Source of the DNA: an uncultured Lachnospiraceae bacterium
Lineage (GTDB): Bacteria; Bacillota; Clostridia; Lachnospirales; Lachnospiraceae
NCBI GenBank assembly: GCA_910586125.1
Contig: CAJUHP010000019.1
Location: 1 to 64,000 of the forward strand
Length of the DNA stretch: 64,000 bases
Direction: 5' to 3'
The position numbers were made by a program, and so were the translations under genes. Under the pieces are notes generated by a model that did not search any database, was not told the origin of the DNA, and saw only the letters and a list, made by a program, of their open reading frames with translations. Positions within the stretch are counted from its first letter, which is position 1; each line of letters begins with the position of its first letter. Below are positions 52,885-62,174 of this stretch, piece after piece.

Positions 52885-53991
52885 ATGAAACTTTCTTTTT
52901 CCAAAACCAGCCTGTTAAACGGCATCAATATCGTCTCCAAAGCCGTTCCGGCTAAGACAACCATGCCGATCCTGGAATGTATTCTGATTGACGCTTCCGG
53001 CGAAACCATAAAACTGACGGCGAACGATATGGAACTGGGCATAGAGACCGTTGTGGAGGGAAATATTCTGAAGCGGGGCAATATCGCCATTGAAGCCAAG
53101 CTCTTTTTCGAGATCATTAGACGGCTGCCGGACAGTCAGGTAGTGATTGAGAGCGACGAACAGAACAATGTCTCGATCACCTGTGAGAAAGCTGCGTTTC
53201 AGATTGCCGGAAAACCGGGAGATGAGTTTTCCTATCTTCCCATGATGGAAAAAGATTCCCATATCTGCGTATCCCAGTTTACATTAAAGGAAATCATCCG
53301 TCAGACGATCTTCTCGATTGCGGCGGGCGAAGTCAATAAACTGATGACCGGCGAGTTATTTGAGGTGTATGAAAACGAGCTGAAGGTGACTTCCTTGGAC
53401 GGCCACCGCATTTCCATCCGCAAGGTATCCTTAAAAGAATCGTATTCGCCGCAGAAAGTGGTGGTTCCCGGCAAGACGCTGATCGAGATCAGTAAGATTC
53501 TTTCCGGCGATACCGATAAAGAGGTCACGATTTTCTTTGGTTCCAACCACATTTTATTTGAGTTTGACAATACCATCGTGATTTCCCGTCTGCTGGAGGG
53601 CGAGTATTTTAAGGTCCAGCAGATGCTTTCCGGCGATTACGAGACCAAGATGACCATCCATAAGAAAGATTTTCTGGATTCGATTGAGCGGGCGGTTCTT
53701 CTTCACCGGGAGGGGGATAAGAAACCGATCATCCTTGATTTGAAAGATCAGGTTCTTAAGATGACTCTAACCTCGATGATCGGGAGTATGAACGAGGATA
53801 TTTTGGTCAATAAGGCCGGCAAGGATATCATGATTGGATTTAATCCCAAGTTTCTGATCGACGCGCTGCGGGTCATTGACGATGAAAACGTAGATATCTA
53901 TATGGTAAATTCCAAGGCGCCCTGCTTTATTCGGGATGAACAGGAGAACTACATCTATCTGATTCTGCCTGTAAATTTCAACAGGGCGTGA
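52885..53991 (+). CDS. dnaN: DNA polymerase III beta subunit (sliding clamp)
   Basis: 368-aa ring-forming clamp with three repeated domains; LNGINIVSKAVPAKTTMPIL and the C-terminal YIYLILPVNF hydrophobic binding cleft region are typical. Dimeric ring that tethers Pol III and other clamp-binding proteins to DNA. AAAGGAG lies 9 bases before the ATG. Follows dnaA by 285 bp, which contain further DnaA boxes. Confidence 0.97.
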   Translation: MKLSFSKTSLLNGINIVSKAVPAKTTMPILECILIDASGETIKLTANDMELGIETVVEGNILKRGNIAIEAKLFFEIIRRLPDSQVVIESDEQNNVSITCEKAAFQIAGKPGDEFSYLPMMEKDSHICVSQFTLKEIIRQTIFSIAAGEVNKLMTGELFEVYENELKVTSLDGHRISIRKVSLKESYSPQKVVVPGKTLIEISKILSGDTDKEVTIFFGSNHILFEFDNTIVISRLLEGEYFKVQQMLSGDYETKMTIHKKDFLDSIERAVLLHREGDKKPIILDLKDQVLKMTLTSMIGSMNEDILVNKAGKDIMIGFNPKFLIDALRVIDDENVDIYMVNSKAPCFIRDEQENYIYLILPVNFNRA

Positions 53992-54031
53992 CAAGCCGAA
54001 ACGGACGCGATACACTCGCAGAGGAGGGAAG

Positions 54032-54241
54032 ATGAAAACCGTTACATTGCGGAAAGAATATATAAAACTGGGACAGGCGCTCAAAGCAGCCGGTCTGGTG
54101 GACTCCGGCGTGGAGGCCAAATTTGTTATCCAGGAAGGACAGGTACAGGTTAACGGCGAAACAGACGAGCGCAGAGGGCGCAAGCTCTATGACGGGGACA
54201 CCGTCTGCTTTCGGGGTGAGACGGTTAAAATTGAAAAATAA
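54032..54241 (+). CDS. yaaA: S4-domain RNA-binding protein YaaA
   Basis: 69 aa consisting of an S4 domain: YIKLGQALKAAGLVDSGVEA, then VQVNGETDERRGRKLYDGD. Conserved between dnaN and recF in firmicutes. RNA partner unproven; probably ribosome-related. GAGGAGG precedes the ATG, and recF follows after 12 bp. Confidence 0.9.
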   Translation: MKTVTLRKEYIKLGQALKAAGLVDSGVEAKFVIQEGQVQVNGETDERRGRKLYDGDTVCFRGETVKIEK

Positions 54242-54253
54242 GCGGGAGCTGCT

Positions 54254-55351
54254 ATGAAAATCCGATCCCTGGAATTGAAAAATTTTCGCAATTACGGCGA
54301 GCTCCAGATTACGTTTTCAGAGGGAGTCAATATATTTTACGGAGACAATGCCCAGGGAAAAACCAATATCCTGGAGGCGGTCTTTGTGGGCGCTACTTCC
54401 CGGTCGCACCGGGCCGGAAAGGATCGGGAGATGATCCGTTTCGGAGAGGAAGAGGCACATATCAAGTACTTTGTGGAGAAACGTGGGATCACGGATCGGA
54501 TCGATATGCATCTGAAAAAAAGCCGGGCCAAGGGGATCGCCCTGAACGGAGTTCCTCTGCGGCGTGCCAGCGATCTGTTTGGCAGCGCCAACGTGGTATT
54601 TTTTTCACCGGAGGATCTGAATATTATTAAAGAAGGCCCTTCCCAAAGGCGCCGTTTTATGGATACAGAATTATGCCAATTGGATCGGGTATATATGAGT
54701 TACCTGTCTAATTATAATAAAGTAGTGTTGCAGAGAAATAAATTACTGAAAGAATTGGAATTTCACAAAGACTATATGGATACGCTGCAGGTGTGGGATA
54801 TGCAGTTGGTCCGCTATGGCTGTGAAGTGATAAAAAAGCGTCGGGAATTCATCGGTCAGCTAGAGACGATTACACGGGAGATTCACCGCAATATCACCGG
54901 GGGGCGCGAAGAACTCAGGCTGATCTACGAGCCGAATATACAGGAACAAGAGTTTGAAAAGGAGCTGGAGAGCAAACGCTCCAGGGATATGCGGGCCAAG
55001 GCGACGCTGTCCGGGCCTCACAGAGATGATTTGGCGTTTGTATCCGGAGATATTGATATCCGCGTCTTCGGCTCCCAGGGGCAGCAGCGCACAGCCGCCC
55101 TGTCTCTGAAGCTGGCGGAGATCGAGATGGTAAGACAGCGGCTGGGAGATTGTCCGATATTGCTGCTCGACGATGTTTTGTCGGAACTGGACAGAAGCCG
55201 CCAGAAGAAGCTTTTAGACAGCATTGAATCGGTGCAGACACTTTTAACCTGCACCGGGGTGGACGGTTTTGTGAGGGAACGTTTTCCTGTCAATCAGATT
55301 TTCCGGGTCAGCCAGGGATCGGTGGAGGAAATGAGAACCTTTGATACATAG
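54254..55351 (+). CDS. recF: DNA replication and repair protein RecF
   Basis: 365-aa SMC-like ATPase of the RecFOR gap-repair pathway. Walker A YGDNAQGKTNILEAV, signature FGSQGQQRTAALSLKL and Walker B ILLLDDVLSELD are intact; N-terminal LELKNFRNY is typical. It helps load RecA at single-strand gaps. GGGAG lies just before the ATG, 12 bp after yaaA; gyrB follows after 26 bp. Confidence 0.96.
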   Translation: MKIRSLELKNFRNYGELQITFSEGVNIFYGDNAQGKTNILEAVFVGATSRSHRAGKDREMIRFGEEEAHIKYFVEKRGITDRIDMHLKKSRAKGIALNGVPLRRASDLFGSANVVFFSPEDLNIIKEGPSQRRRFMDTELCQLDRVYMSYLSNYNKVVLQRNKLLKELEFHKDYMDTLQVWDMQLVRYGCEVIKKRREFIGQLETITREIHRNITGGREELRLIYEPNIQEQEFEKELESKRSRDMRAKATLSGPHRDDLAFVSGDIDIRVFGSQGQQRTAALSLKLAEIEMVRQRLGDCPILLLDDVLSELDRSRQKKLLDSIESVQTLLTCTGVDGFVRERFPVNQIFRVSQGSVEEMRTFDT

Positions 55352-55377
55352 AGTAAAACATTGCAGGAGGAAATAAC

Positions 55378-57291
55378 ATGAGTTCTGAATATACAGCGGA
55401 ACAGATTCAGGTTCTGGAGGGACTGGAAGCGGTCCGCAAAAGACCCGGTATGTATATCGGCAGCACGTCCGCCAGAGGTCTGCATCATCTGGTCTATGAG
55501 ATCGTGGACAACGCGGTGGATGAATCCCTGGCCGGTTTCTGCGATACCATTCAGGTGACGATACAGTCGGACAACTCCGTCGCGGTAAAGGACAACGGCC
55601 GCGGCATGCCGGTTGACATTCATCCCAAGATGGGGGTTCCGGCGGTGGAGGTTATCTTTACGCAGCTTCATGCCGGCGGCAAGTTCGGCGGCGGCGCCTA
55701 CAAGGTATCCGGCGGCCTGCACGGGGTGGGCGCTTCCGTGGTAAACGCTCTGTCGGTGTGGCTGGAAGTGGAGATCCGCCTGGAAGGAAAAGTGTACCGG
55801 CAGCGCTATGAGAGAGGAAAGGTAGTTTCCCCTCTGACGCAGGTGGGAACCTGCAAAAAGAGCGATCACGGCTCTCTGGTGACATTTAAGCCGGACCATG
55901 AAATTTTTGAAGATGTGATTTTTGATTATGATACGCTGCGCACCCGTCTGCGCGAGACGGCTTTTTTGACGAAGGGCCTGAAAATTCAGATTGAGGATAC
56001 CAGGGGCGACGGCCACGAGGATACCTTCCATTATGAGGGCGGCATCAAGGAGTTTGTCACCTATCTGAATAAGGGAAAAACCGCGCTGTATCCGCAGGTC
56101 ATTTACTGCGAGGGGACGCGCAACGATATCTATGCCGAAGTAGCGATTCAGCACAACGACTCCTTTAACGAGAGCACCTACAGCTTTGTCAACAATATCA
56201 TCACCCCGGAGGGCGGCACCCACATGGCAGGGTTTCGGGGCGCTCTGACAAAGGTGTTTAATGACTATGCCAGAAAGAGCAAGATGTTAAAGGACAGCGA
56301 GGATAATCTGACCGGGGACGATATCCGGGAGGGTATGACCGCGATCATCAGTATTAAGATCGAGGACCCGCAGTTTGAGGGACAGACCAAGCAGAAGCTG
56401 GGAAACAGCGAGGCCCGCAGCGCCGTGGACAGCGTGGTCAGCGATCAGCTCACCTATTTTCTGGAACAAAATCCCACTGTGGCCAAGCAGATCCTGGAAA
56501 AATCGATCCTGGCGCAGCGGGCCAGGGCGGCGGCCAGAAAGGCCAGGGATCTGACGCGCAGAAAGACGGCCTTGGAGGGAACGGCTCTGCCCGGCAAGCT
56601 GGCGGACTGCTCCGACAAGAATCCGAAGAACTGTGAGATTTTTATTGTGGAGGGATTGTCGGCCGGCGGATCGGCCAAGGAAGCCCGATCCCGCGCCACC
56701 CAGGCGATTCTGCCGCTTCGCGGAAAGATTCTGAATGTAGAGAAGGCCAGACTGGACCGGATCTATGCCAACGAGGAGATCAAATCCATGATTACCGCGT
56801 TCGGCACCGGCATCCACGACGACTTTGACATCTCCAAGCTGCGATATCACAAGATTGTCATCATGGCCGACGCCGATGTGGACGGAGCCCACATCAGCAC
56901 GCTGCTTCTTACCTTTTTCTACCGGTTTATGCCGGAGCTGATCCGTCAGGGACATGTCTATCTGGCGCAGCCCCCGCTGTATAAGGTGGAGAAGAACAAG
57001 AAAATCTGGTATGCATACAGCGAGGAACAGCTCACGGAGATCATGAAGGAAGTAGGGCGGGACGGCAACAATAAGATTCAGCGCTATAAGGGACTGGGCG
57101 AGATGGATGCGGAACAGCTCTGGGAAACCACGATGGATCCGGAGAGACGCACGCTTCGGCGGGTGATGATTGACAGCGAGAACGAGCAGGAAGTCGATCT
57201 GACCTTTACGATTCTGATGGGAGATAAGGTGGAACCCCGCAAGGAGTTTATCGAAGCCAACGCCAAATTTGTGAAGAATCTGGACATCTGA
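55378..57291 (+). CDS. gyrB: DNA gyrase subunit B
   Basis: 637 aa. GHKL ATPase domain (EIVDNAVDESLAG, DNGRGMPVDIHPK, GGLHGVGASVVNALS), transducer domain, and TOPRIM domain with IVEGLSAGGSAKEAR and the acidic MADADVDGAHI metal site; C-terminal NKIQRYKGLGEMDAEQLWET. Short firmicute-type GyrB without the proteobacterial insert. ATPase subunit of gyrase, which introduces negative supercoils. AGGAGG precedes the ATG; gyrA follows after 21 bp. Confidence 0.97.
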   Translation: MSSEYTAEQIQVLEGLEAVRKRPGMYIGSTSARGLHHLVYEIVDNAVDESLAGFCDTIQVTIQSDNSVAVKDNGRGMPVDIHPKMGVPAVEVIFTQLHAGGKFGGGAYKVSGGLHGVGASVVNALSVWLEVEIRLEGKVYRQRYERGKVVSPLTQVGTCKKSDHGSLVTFKPDHEIFEDVIFDYDTLRTRLRETAFLTKGLKIQIEDTRGDGHEDTFHYEGGIKEFVTYLNKGKTALYPQVIYCEGTRNDIYAEVAIQHNDSFNESTYSFVNNIITPEGGTHMAGFRGALTKVFNDYARKSKMLKDSEDNLTGDDIREGMTAIISIKIEDPQFEGQTKQKLGNSEARSAVDSVVSDQLTYFLEQNPTVAKQILEKSILAQRARAAARKARDLTRRKTALEGTALPGKLADCSDKNPKNCEIFIVEGLSAGGSAKEARSRATQAILPLRGKILNVEKARLDRIYANEEIKSMITAFGTGIHDDFDISKLRYHKIVIMADADVDGAHISTLLLTFFYRFMPELIRQGHVYLAQPPLYKVEKNKKIWYAYSEEQLTEIMKEVGRDGNNKIQRYKGLGEMDAEQLWETTMDPERRTLRRVMIDSENEQEVDLTFTILMGDKVEPRKEFIEANAKFVKNLDI

Positions 57292-57312
57292 TAAGGAGCG
57301 AGGAAAAATTCG

Positions 57313-59796
57313 ATGGATGATAAAATATTTGATCAGATCAATGAGATTGATCTGAAGGAAACGATGGAAGATTCCTACATCGATTATGCCATGAGCGTTA
57401 TCGCGGCCCGCGCTCTGCCGGATGTAAGGGACGGGCTGAAACCGGTTCAGCGCCGGGTGCTGTATTCCATGATCGAACTGAACAACGGGCCGGATAAGCC
57501 GCACCGGAAATGTGCGCGTATCGTCGGTGATACCATGGGTAAGTATCACCCCCACGGCGACAGCTCGATCTACGGAGCTTTGGTCAATATGGCGCAGAGC
57601 TGGTCGATGCGCTATCCTCTGGTGGACGGCCACGGCAATTTTGGTTCCGTGGACGGAGACGGCGCCGCCGCCATGCGTTATACGGAGGCCCGCCTGAGCA
57701 AAATTTCCATGGAGATGCTGGCGGATATCAATAAAGACACCGTGGACTTTGAGCCGAACTTTGACGATACCGAGAAGGAGCCGGTAGTGATGCCGGCGCG
57801 CTTTCCCAATCTTCTGGTGAACGGGACGACGGGAATCGCGGTGGGCATGGCGACCAATATTCCGCCTCACAACCTGCGGGAAGTCATCGAGGCGGTGGTA
57901 AAGCTGATTGACAATCAGGTGATCCATGACCGCGATACCGATATCGAAGAGTTAATGGAGATTGTGAAGGGGCCGGATTTTCCGACAGGAGCGGAGATTC
58001 TGGGCCGATCCGGGATCGAGGATGCGTACCGTACAGGGCGCGGCAAGATCCGTGTGCGTTCCATCACCAACATTGAGCCGATGCCAAACGGCAAGAACCG
58101 GATTGTCGTGACAGAGATCCCGTATCTGGTCAATAAAGCCCGCCTGATCGAAAAGATTGCGGAGCTGGTGAGGGACAAAAAGCTGGACGGCATAACGGAG
58201 CTGCGGGACGAGTCGGATCGGACCGGTATGCGCATCTGCATCGAGCTGCGCCGGGATGTGAACCCGAATATCATGCTGAATCAGCTCTTAAAGCACACGC
58301 AGCTTCAGGATACGTTCGGCGTGATCATGCTGGCTCTTGTCAATAAGGAACCAAAGGTTCTGAACCTGAAAGAGATGCTCTACTATTATCTGGAGCATCA
58401 GAAGGAGGTTGTCACCCGCAGAACCAAATACGATCTGAATAAAGCGGAGGAGAGAGCCCATATTTTGGAAGGGCTTCTGATTGCGCTGGACAATATCGAC
58501 GAGGTAATTCAGATTGTGCGTTCTTCCCAGACCGTGCAGATCAGCAAACAGCGCTTGACCGAACGTTTTGGTCTGACCGATCCCCAGGCACAGGCCATCG
58601 TGGATATGCGGATCCGCACGCTGACCGGTTTAGAGCGGGAGAAGCTGGAGAACGAATACAAAGAACTGATGGAGAAGATCGCGGAATTAAAAGCGATCCT
58701 GGCGGACGTGAAGAAATTACTGGGCGTGATCCGTGAAGAAATCATGATTATCGCCGCCAAGTACGGCGATGAGAGAAAAACTGTCATCGGTTATGACGAC
58801 AATGAATTTTCGATGGAGGATCTGATCCCGGACGAAAACACGATCATTGCCATGACCAACCTCGGTTATATCAAGCGGATGTCCGTCAATAATTTCCGCA
58901 GCCAGAACCGGGGCGGCAAAGGCGTCAAGGGAATGCAGACGCTGGAGGATGATTTTATCGCAGAGCTGATGATGACGACCAATCATCATTATCTGATGTT
59001 CTTTACGAACCGCGGCAAAGTATACCGGTTAAAGACTTATGAGATCCCGGAGTCCAACCGTACCTCCCGCGGGATCGCAATTGTAAATCTTTTACAGATC
59101 GCTCCCGGAGAAAAGATCACAGCCATGATCCCGGTCCGTGAATTTGCCGAGGACAGATATCTGTTTATGGCGACAAAGAAGGGCATGGTCAAGAAGACCT
59201 CCATGAGCGAGTATTCCAATATCCGAAAGACGGGGCTGACTGCCATCAATCTGCGCGACGACGATGAACTGATCGAAGTCAAGAGTACCGACGACACAAA
59301 AGACGTGCTGTTGGTGAGCAAGGAAGGCCAATGCATCCGTTTCCATGAGAAGGATGTGCGCCCCACAGGGCGGGTGTCGATGGGTGTGATCGGCATGAAG
59401 CTGGAGGACGAGGACGAGGTCGTGGGAATGCAGTTGGATACCCAGGGGCAGGCCCTTCTCATTGTCTCGGAAAACGGGATGGGCAAGAGAACGCTTCTGG
59501 AAGAGTTCACCCCTCAGCTTCGCGGCGGCAAGGGAGTGAAGTGCTATAAGATAAACAATAAGACCGGTTATATCGTGGGTGTCAAGGCGGTCAATGAAGA
59601 GCAGGAAGTCATGATCATCACCACGGAAGGGATCATTATACGGATCGGCGTGGCGAGCATCTCCATGCTGGGACGCATCACTTCGGGAGTAAAACTGATC
59701 AGCATGGACCAGGAGAACGCCGGAAAGGATATCCGGGTAGCCAGCATTGCCAAGGTGAGAGAAGAGCCGGGAGAGAAGGAAATAGAAGAGAAATAA
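57313..59796 (+). CDS. gyrA: DNA gyrase subunit A
   Basis: 827 aa. Breakage-reunion domain with catalytic Tyr123 (AAAMRYTEARLSK) and C-terminal beta-pinwheel carrying the GyrA box QNRGGKGVKGM, which distinguishes it from ParC. The quinolone region reads YHPHGDSSIYGALVNMAQ: Ser84 matches E. coli Ser83, but Gly88 stands where E. coli has Asp87. GAGGAAAA lies before the ATG. The C-terminal tail is acidic. A strong terminator follows. Confidence 0.97.
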   Translation: MDDKIFDQINEIDLKETMEDSYIDYAMSVIAARALPDVRDGLKPVQRRVLYSMIELNNGPDKPHRKCARIVGDTMGKYHPHGDSSIYGALVNMAQSWSMRYPLVDGHGNFGSVDGDGAAAMRYTEARLSKISMEMLADINKDTVDFEPNFDDTEKEPVVMPARFPNLLVNGTTGIAVGMATNIPPHNLREVIEAVVKLIDNQVIHDRDTDIEELMEIVKGPDFPTGAEILGRSGIEDAYRTGRGKIRVRSITNIEPMPNGKNRIVVTEIPYLVNKARLIEKIAELVRDKKLDGITELRDESDRTGMRICIELRRDVNPNIMLNQLLKHTQLQDTFGVIMLALVNKEPKVLNLKEMLYYYLEHQKEVVTRRTKYDLNKAEERAHILEGLLIALDNIDEVIQIVRSSQTVQISKQRLTERFGLTDPQAQAIVDMRIRTLTGLEREKLENEYKELMEKIAELKAILADVKKLLGVIREEIMIIAAKYGDERKTVIGYDDNEFSMEDLIPDENTIIAMTNLGYIKRMSVNNFRSQNRGGKGVKGMQTLEDDFIAELMMTTNHHYLMFFTNRGKVYRLKTYEIPESNRTSRGIAIVNLLQIAPGEKITAMIPVREFAEDRYLFMATKKGMVKKTSMSEYSNIRKTGLTAINLRDDDELIEVKSTDDTKDVLLVSKEGQCIRFHEKDVRPTGRVSMGVIGMKLEDEDEVVGMQLDTQGQALLIVSENGMGKRTLLEEFTPQLRGGKGVKCYKINNKTGYIVGVKAVNEEQEVMIITTEGIIIRIGVASISMLGRITSGVKLISMDQENAGKDIRVASIAKVREEPGEKEIEEK

Positions 59797-59818
59797 AAAA
59801 CGCGCAGAGAGTGTTTAG

Positions 59819-59873
59819 AGAAGCGCGGCTGTGCCGGGAAGATAGGACTTCTCGGCACAGCCGCGCTTTTTAT
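59819..59873 (+). terminator. Rho-independent terminator of the gyrB-gyrA operon
   Basis: AGCGCGGCTGTGCCG pairs perfectly with CGGCACAGCCGCGCT around a 16-nt loop and is followed by TTTT. Very stable; lies between the convergent gyrA and mgsA genes. Confidence 0.93.
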
Positions 59874-59876
59874 GGG

Positions 59877-60332
59877 TTACAAAGTACTCGCCCGCTCCCG
59901 GATATTTTGATGGAAATCGATTACCGTATGATCGTACTCAGACGTCATAAGGGGGGACGTGATCAGAAAATCGGCGGTAGCCTTGTTGTTGGCAATCGGA
60001 ATGTCATAAACCTGGGCAATCCGCAGCAGGGCCTTGACATCAGGATCGTGGGGCTGAGCCGTCAGTGGATCGGAAAAAAAGATAACGAAGTCAACGCGCC
60101 CCTCCACGATTTTGGCTCCGATCTGCTGGTCGCCGCCCAAGGGACCGCTGTTATAACCTTTGACGGGAAGTCCCGTAGCCTCGGTGATCATGAGGGCGGT
60201 GGTGCCGGTGCCGCACAGAAAATGGGATTTCAAAATCTCCTGATTGGCGTTGCACCAGGCAATCAAATCTCGTTTTTTACTGTCGTGAGCAATAAGGGCA
60301 ATATTTTTTTTCTTTCCTATGGTCAGTGTCAT
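59877..60332 (-). CDS. mgsA: Methylglyoxal synthase
   Basis: 151-aa hexameric lyase converting dihydroxyacetone phosphate to methylglyoxal and phosphate, a bypass when sugar phosphates build up. Motifs: NIALIAHDSKKRDLIAWC, phosphate-binding GTGTTALMI, the catalytic Asp in YNSGPLGGDQQIGA, and VIFFSDPLTAQPHDPDV. Start ATG has AGGAGG upstream. Convergent with gyrA. Confidence 0.95.
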   Translation of the reverse strand: MTLTIGKKKNIALIAHDSKKRDLIAWCNANQEILKSHFLCGTGTTALMITEATGLPVKGYNSGPLGGDQQIGAKIVEGRVDFVIFFSDPLTAQPHDPDVKALLRIAQVYDIPIANNKATADFLITSPLMTSEYDHTVIDFHQNIRERASTL

Positions 60333-60509
60333 CGGCGGTATCCTCCTTTTTTTCGATTATGCCATAGAGGAAGAGGGATGTCAAGGAGAGGGAGAAACCG
60401 CCTTTTACAAAACGGATAAGGAAGCACAGCATTCGATAAAATGGAAGGAGCGGCGGCCAGCATGTACTTTATACTTTATTTTAGAATGGTATATCTAGTT
60501 CAGACGTGG

Positions 60510-60515
60510 TATAAT
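60510..60515 (+). promoter_or_regulatory. Probable -10 of the sulfatase promoter
   Basis: TATAAT 57 bp before the sulfatase ATG. The hexamer 17 bp upstream (TGGTAT) is a poor -35, so an activator may be needed. Confidence 0.4.
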
Positions 60516-60571
60516 TAAATTAAAAAATAGAAATCAAAAAAAGAAGACGGGATAAGGAGGAAAGAGGAAAG

Positions 60572-62086
60572 ATGAAAACAAAAAAGAGGCAGATCGTACT
60601 GTTAATGACCGATTCCACAAGGCAGGACATGATCGGATGTTACGGAAACGCACAGATGCACACGCCCAATCTGGACGCGCTGGCAGAGAGCGGGGTGAGA
60701 TATGACAATGCGTATAGCTGCCAGCCGGTCTGCGGTCCGGCCCGGTCGGCTCTGTTTACAGGGATGTATCCCCATTCAAACGGAAGCTTTGGAAATTGTA
60801 TCGCGCTGGGAGCGAATGTAAAGACCATTGGACAGCGGCTGACAGACAATGGGATTCACACCGCTTACATAGGAAAGTGGCATCTGGACGGAGGCGACTA
60901 TTTTGGACTGGGCATCTGTCCGGAAGGCTGGGATCGTGCATATTGGTATGATATGAGATGCTATCTGGAGGAACTCACAGAGGAGGAACGGGTGGCTTCC
61001 CGCAAAAAGGAGACCAGCCGCAAGAATATTCCGGCAGACTTTACTTTTGGGCATCGCTGTGCGGATCGGGCCGTTGATTTTCTGGAGAAATACGGGGAGG
61101 AAGATTATTTTCTGACGGTGTCTCTGGACGAGCCCCACGATCCGGGACTTTGCCCGGAGCCCTATGCGTCCATGTTTGACGAATATGAGTTTCCGAAATC
61201 TCCCAACATATGGGATACGCTGGAGGGAAAACCTCTCTATCAGCAAATTTGGGCGGGAGCAAACCGCTGTTCGGATCGGGATAAAGTGAAAATCAAGGTT
61301 CCCGGCTTTTTTGGATGCAATGCATTTGCGGACGCAGAGCTTGGGCGGGTCCTCGACAGTGTGCGGAAAAATTCTCCGGATGCGCTGGTGATCTATACAT
61401 CAGATCACGGAGACGCGCTGGAAAGCCATTGTCTCTATGCGAAAGGCCCTGTCATGTACAATGAGATTGCTAGGGTCCCCCTTCTGATTGCAGGACCTGG
61501 CGTTCCAGCCGGTGCGGTGGATAAAAACCCGGTGAGCCATATCAATCTCCCCGCCTTGATTATGGAGTATATGGGGCTGCCCGTACCCCGGTGTTTTGAG
61601 GGAGAGAGTCTTCTGAGAGAAGTGTATAACCCGCAGATCCGGATCAACGATTATGTTGTAACCGAGTTCACCCGCTATGAGATCGATCATGACGGGTTCG
61701 GCGGAATTCAGATGATGAGGGGGATTTTCGACGGGAGATACAAGCTGGCGGTTCATCTGCTCGATCCGGTGGACGAATTTTATGATCAGGAAACCGATCC
61801 CTATGAGATGGAAAATCGGATCGGGGAGGAGCGTTACGATCAGGAAAAAATCCGGCTTCACAGGCTTTTGCTGGATTGGATGAATCAGACCAGAGATCCG
61901 TTCCGCGGTTATCAGTGGGAACATAGACCTTGGAGAACGGATCTGGGCGCTCCGACATGGGCATGCAGCGGAATGACCAGGCAGAGAGAGAATGAGGAGT
62001 ATGAGCCGCGGCAGTTGGATTATTCGACAGGTCTGCCGATGAGGGAATCTGTGCGTAAGAAGGACCCTGTAAGTAAGAAGAGATAA
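60572..62086 (+). CDS. Type I sulfatase
   Basis: 504-aa sulfatase of the alkaline phosphatase superfamily. Metal ligands LLMTDSTRQDM near the N-terminus; the modification motif CGPAR at Cys54 (C-x-P-x-R), which an anaerobic sulfatase maturase would turn into formylglycine; GKWHLDGG; and the second metal site VIYTSDHGDALESHCLYAKG. No signal peptide is visible, so it is likely cytoplasmic. The C-terminal 50 residues are polar and probably disordered. Substrate cannot be deduced; mucin or host glycan sulfate esters are plausible, and no maturase gene lies in the window. GGAGGAAAGAGGAAAG precedes the ATG. Confidence 0.92.
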   Translation: MKTKKRQIVLLMTDSTRQDMIGCYGNAQMHTPNLDALAESGVRYDNAYSCQPVCGPARSALFTGMYPHSNGSFGNCIALGANVKTIGQRLTDNGIHTAYIGKWHLDGGDYFGLGICPEGWDRAYWYDMRCYLEELTEEERVASRKKETSRKNIPADFTFGHRCADRAVDFLEKYGEEDYFLTVSLDEPHDPGLCPEPYASMFDEYEFPKSPNIWDTLEGKPLYQQIWAGANRCSDRDKVKIKVPGFFGCNAFADAELGRVLDSVRKNSPDALVIYTSDHGDALESHCLYAKGPVMYNEIARVPLLIAGPGVPAGAVDKNPVSHINLPALIMEYMGLPVPRCFEGESLLREVYNPQIRINDYVVTEFTRYEIDHDGFGGIQMMRGIFDGRYKLAVHLLDPVDEFYDQETDPYEMENRIGEERYDQEKIRLHRLLLDWMNQTRDPFRGYQWEHRPWRTDLGAPTWACSGMTRQRENEEYEPRQLDYSTGLPMRESVRKKDPVSKKR

Positions 62087-62174
62087 TGGAAGGCGCAAGT
62101 AGATCCGACCCGCTCTGTCCGGAATCTTTTGTTGAAGATTCCGGCAGAACAGGTCTGTCATCTGCAAGCATTCT

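Noticed and set aside
56287..57927. Long open frame antisense to gyrB and gyrA
   Set aside because: It mirrors codon structure of the highly conserved gyrase genes on the other strand; no start signal or family match.
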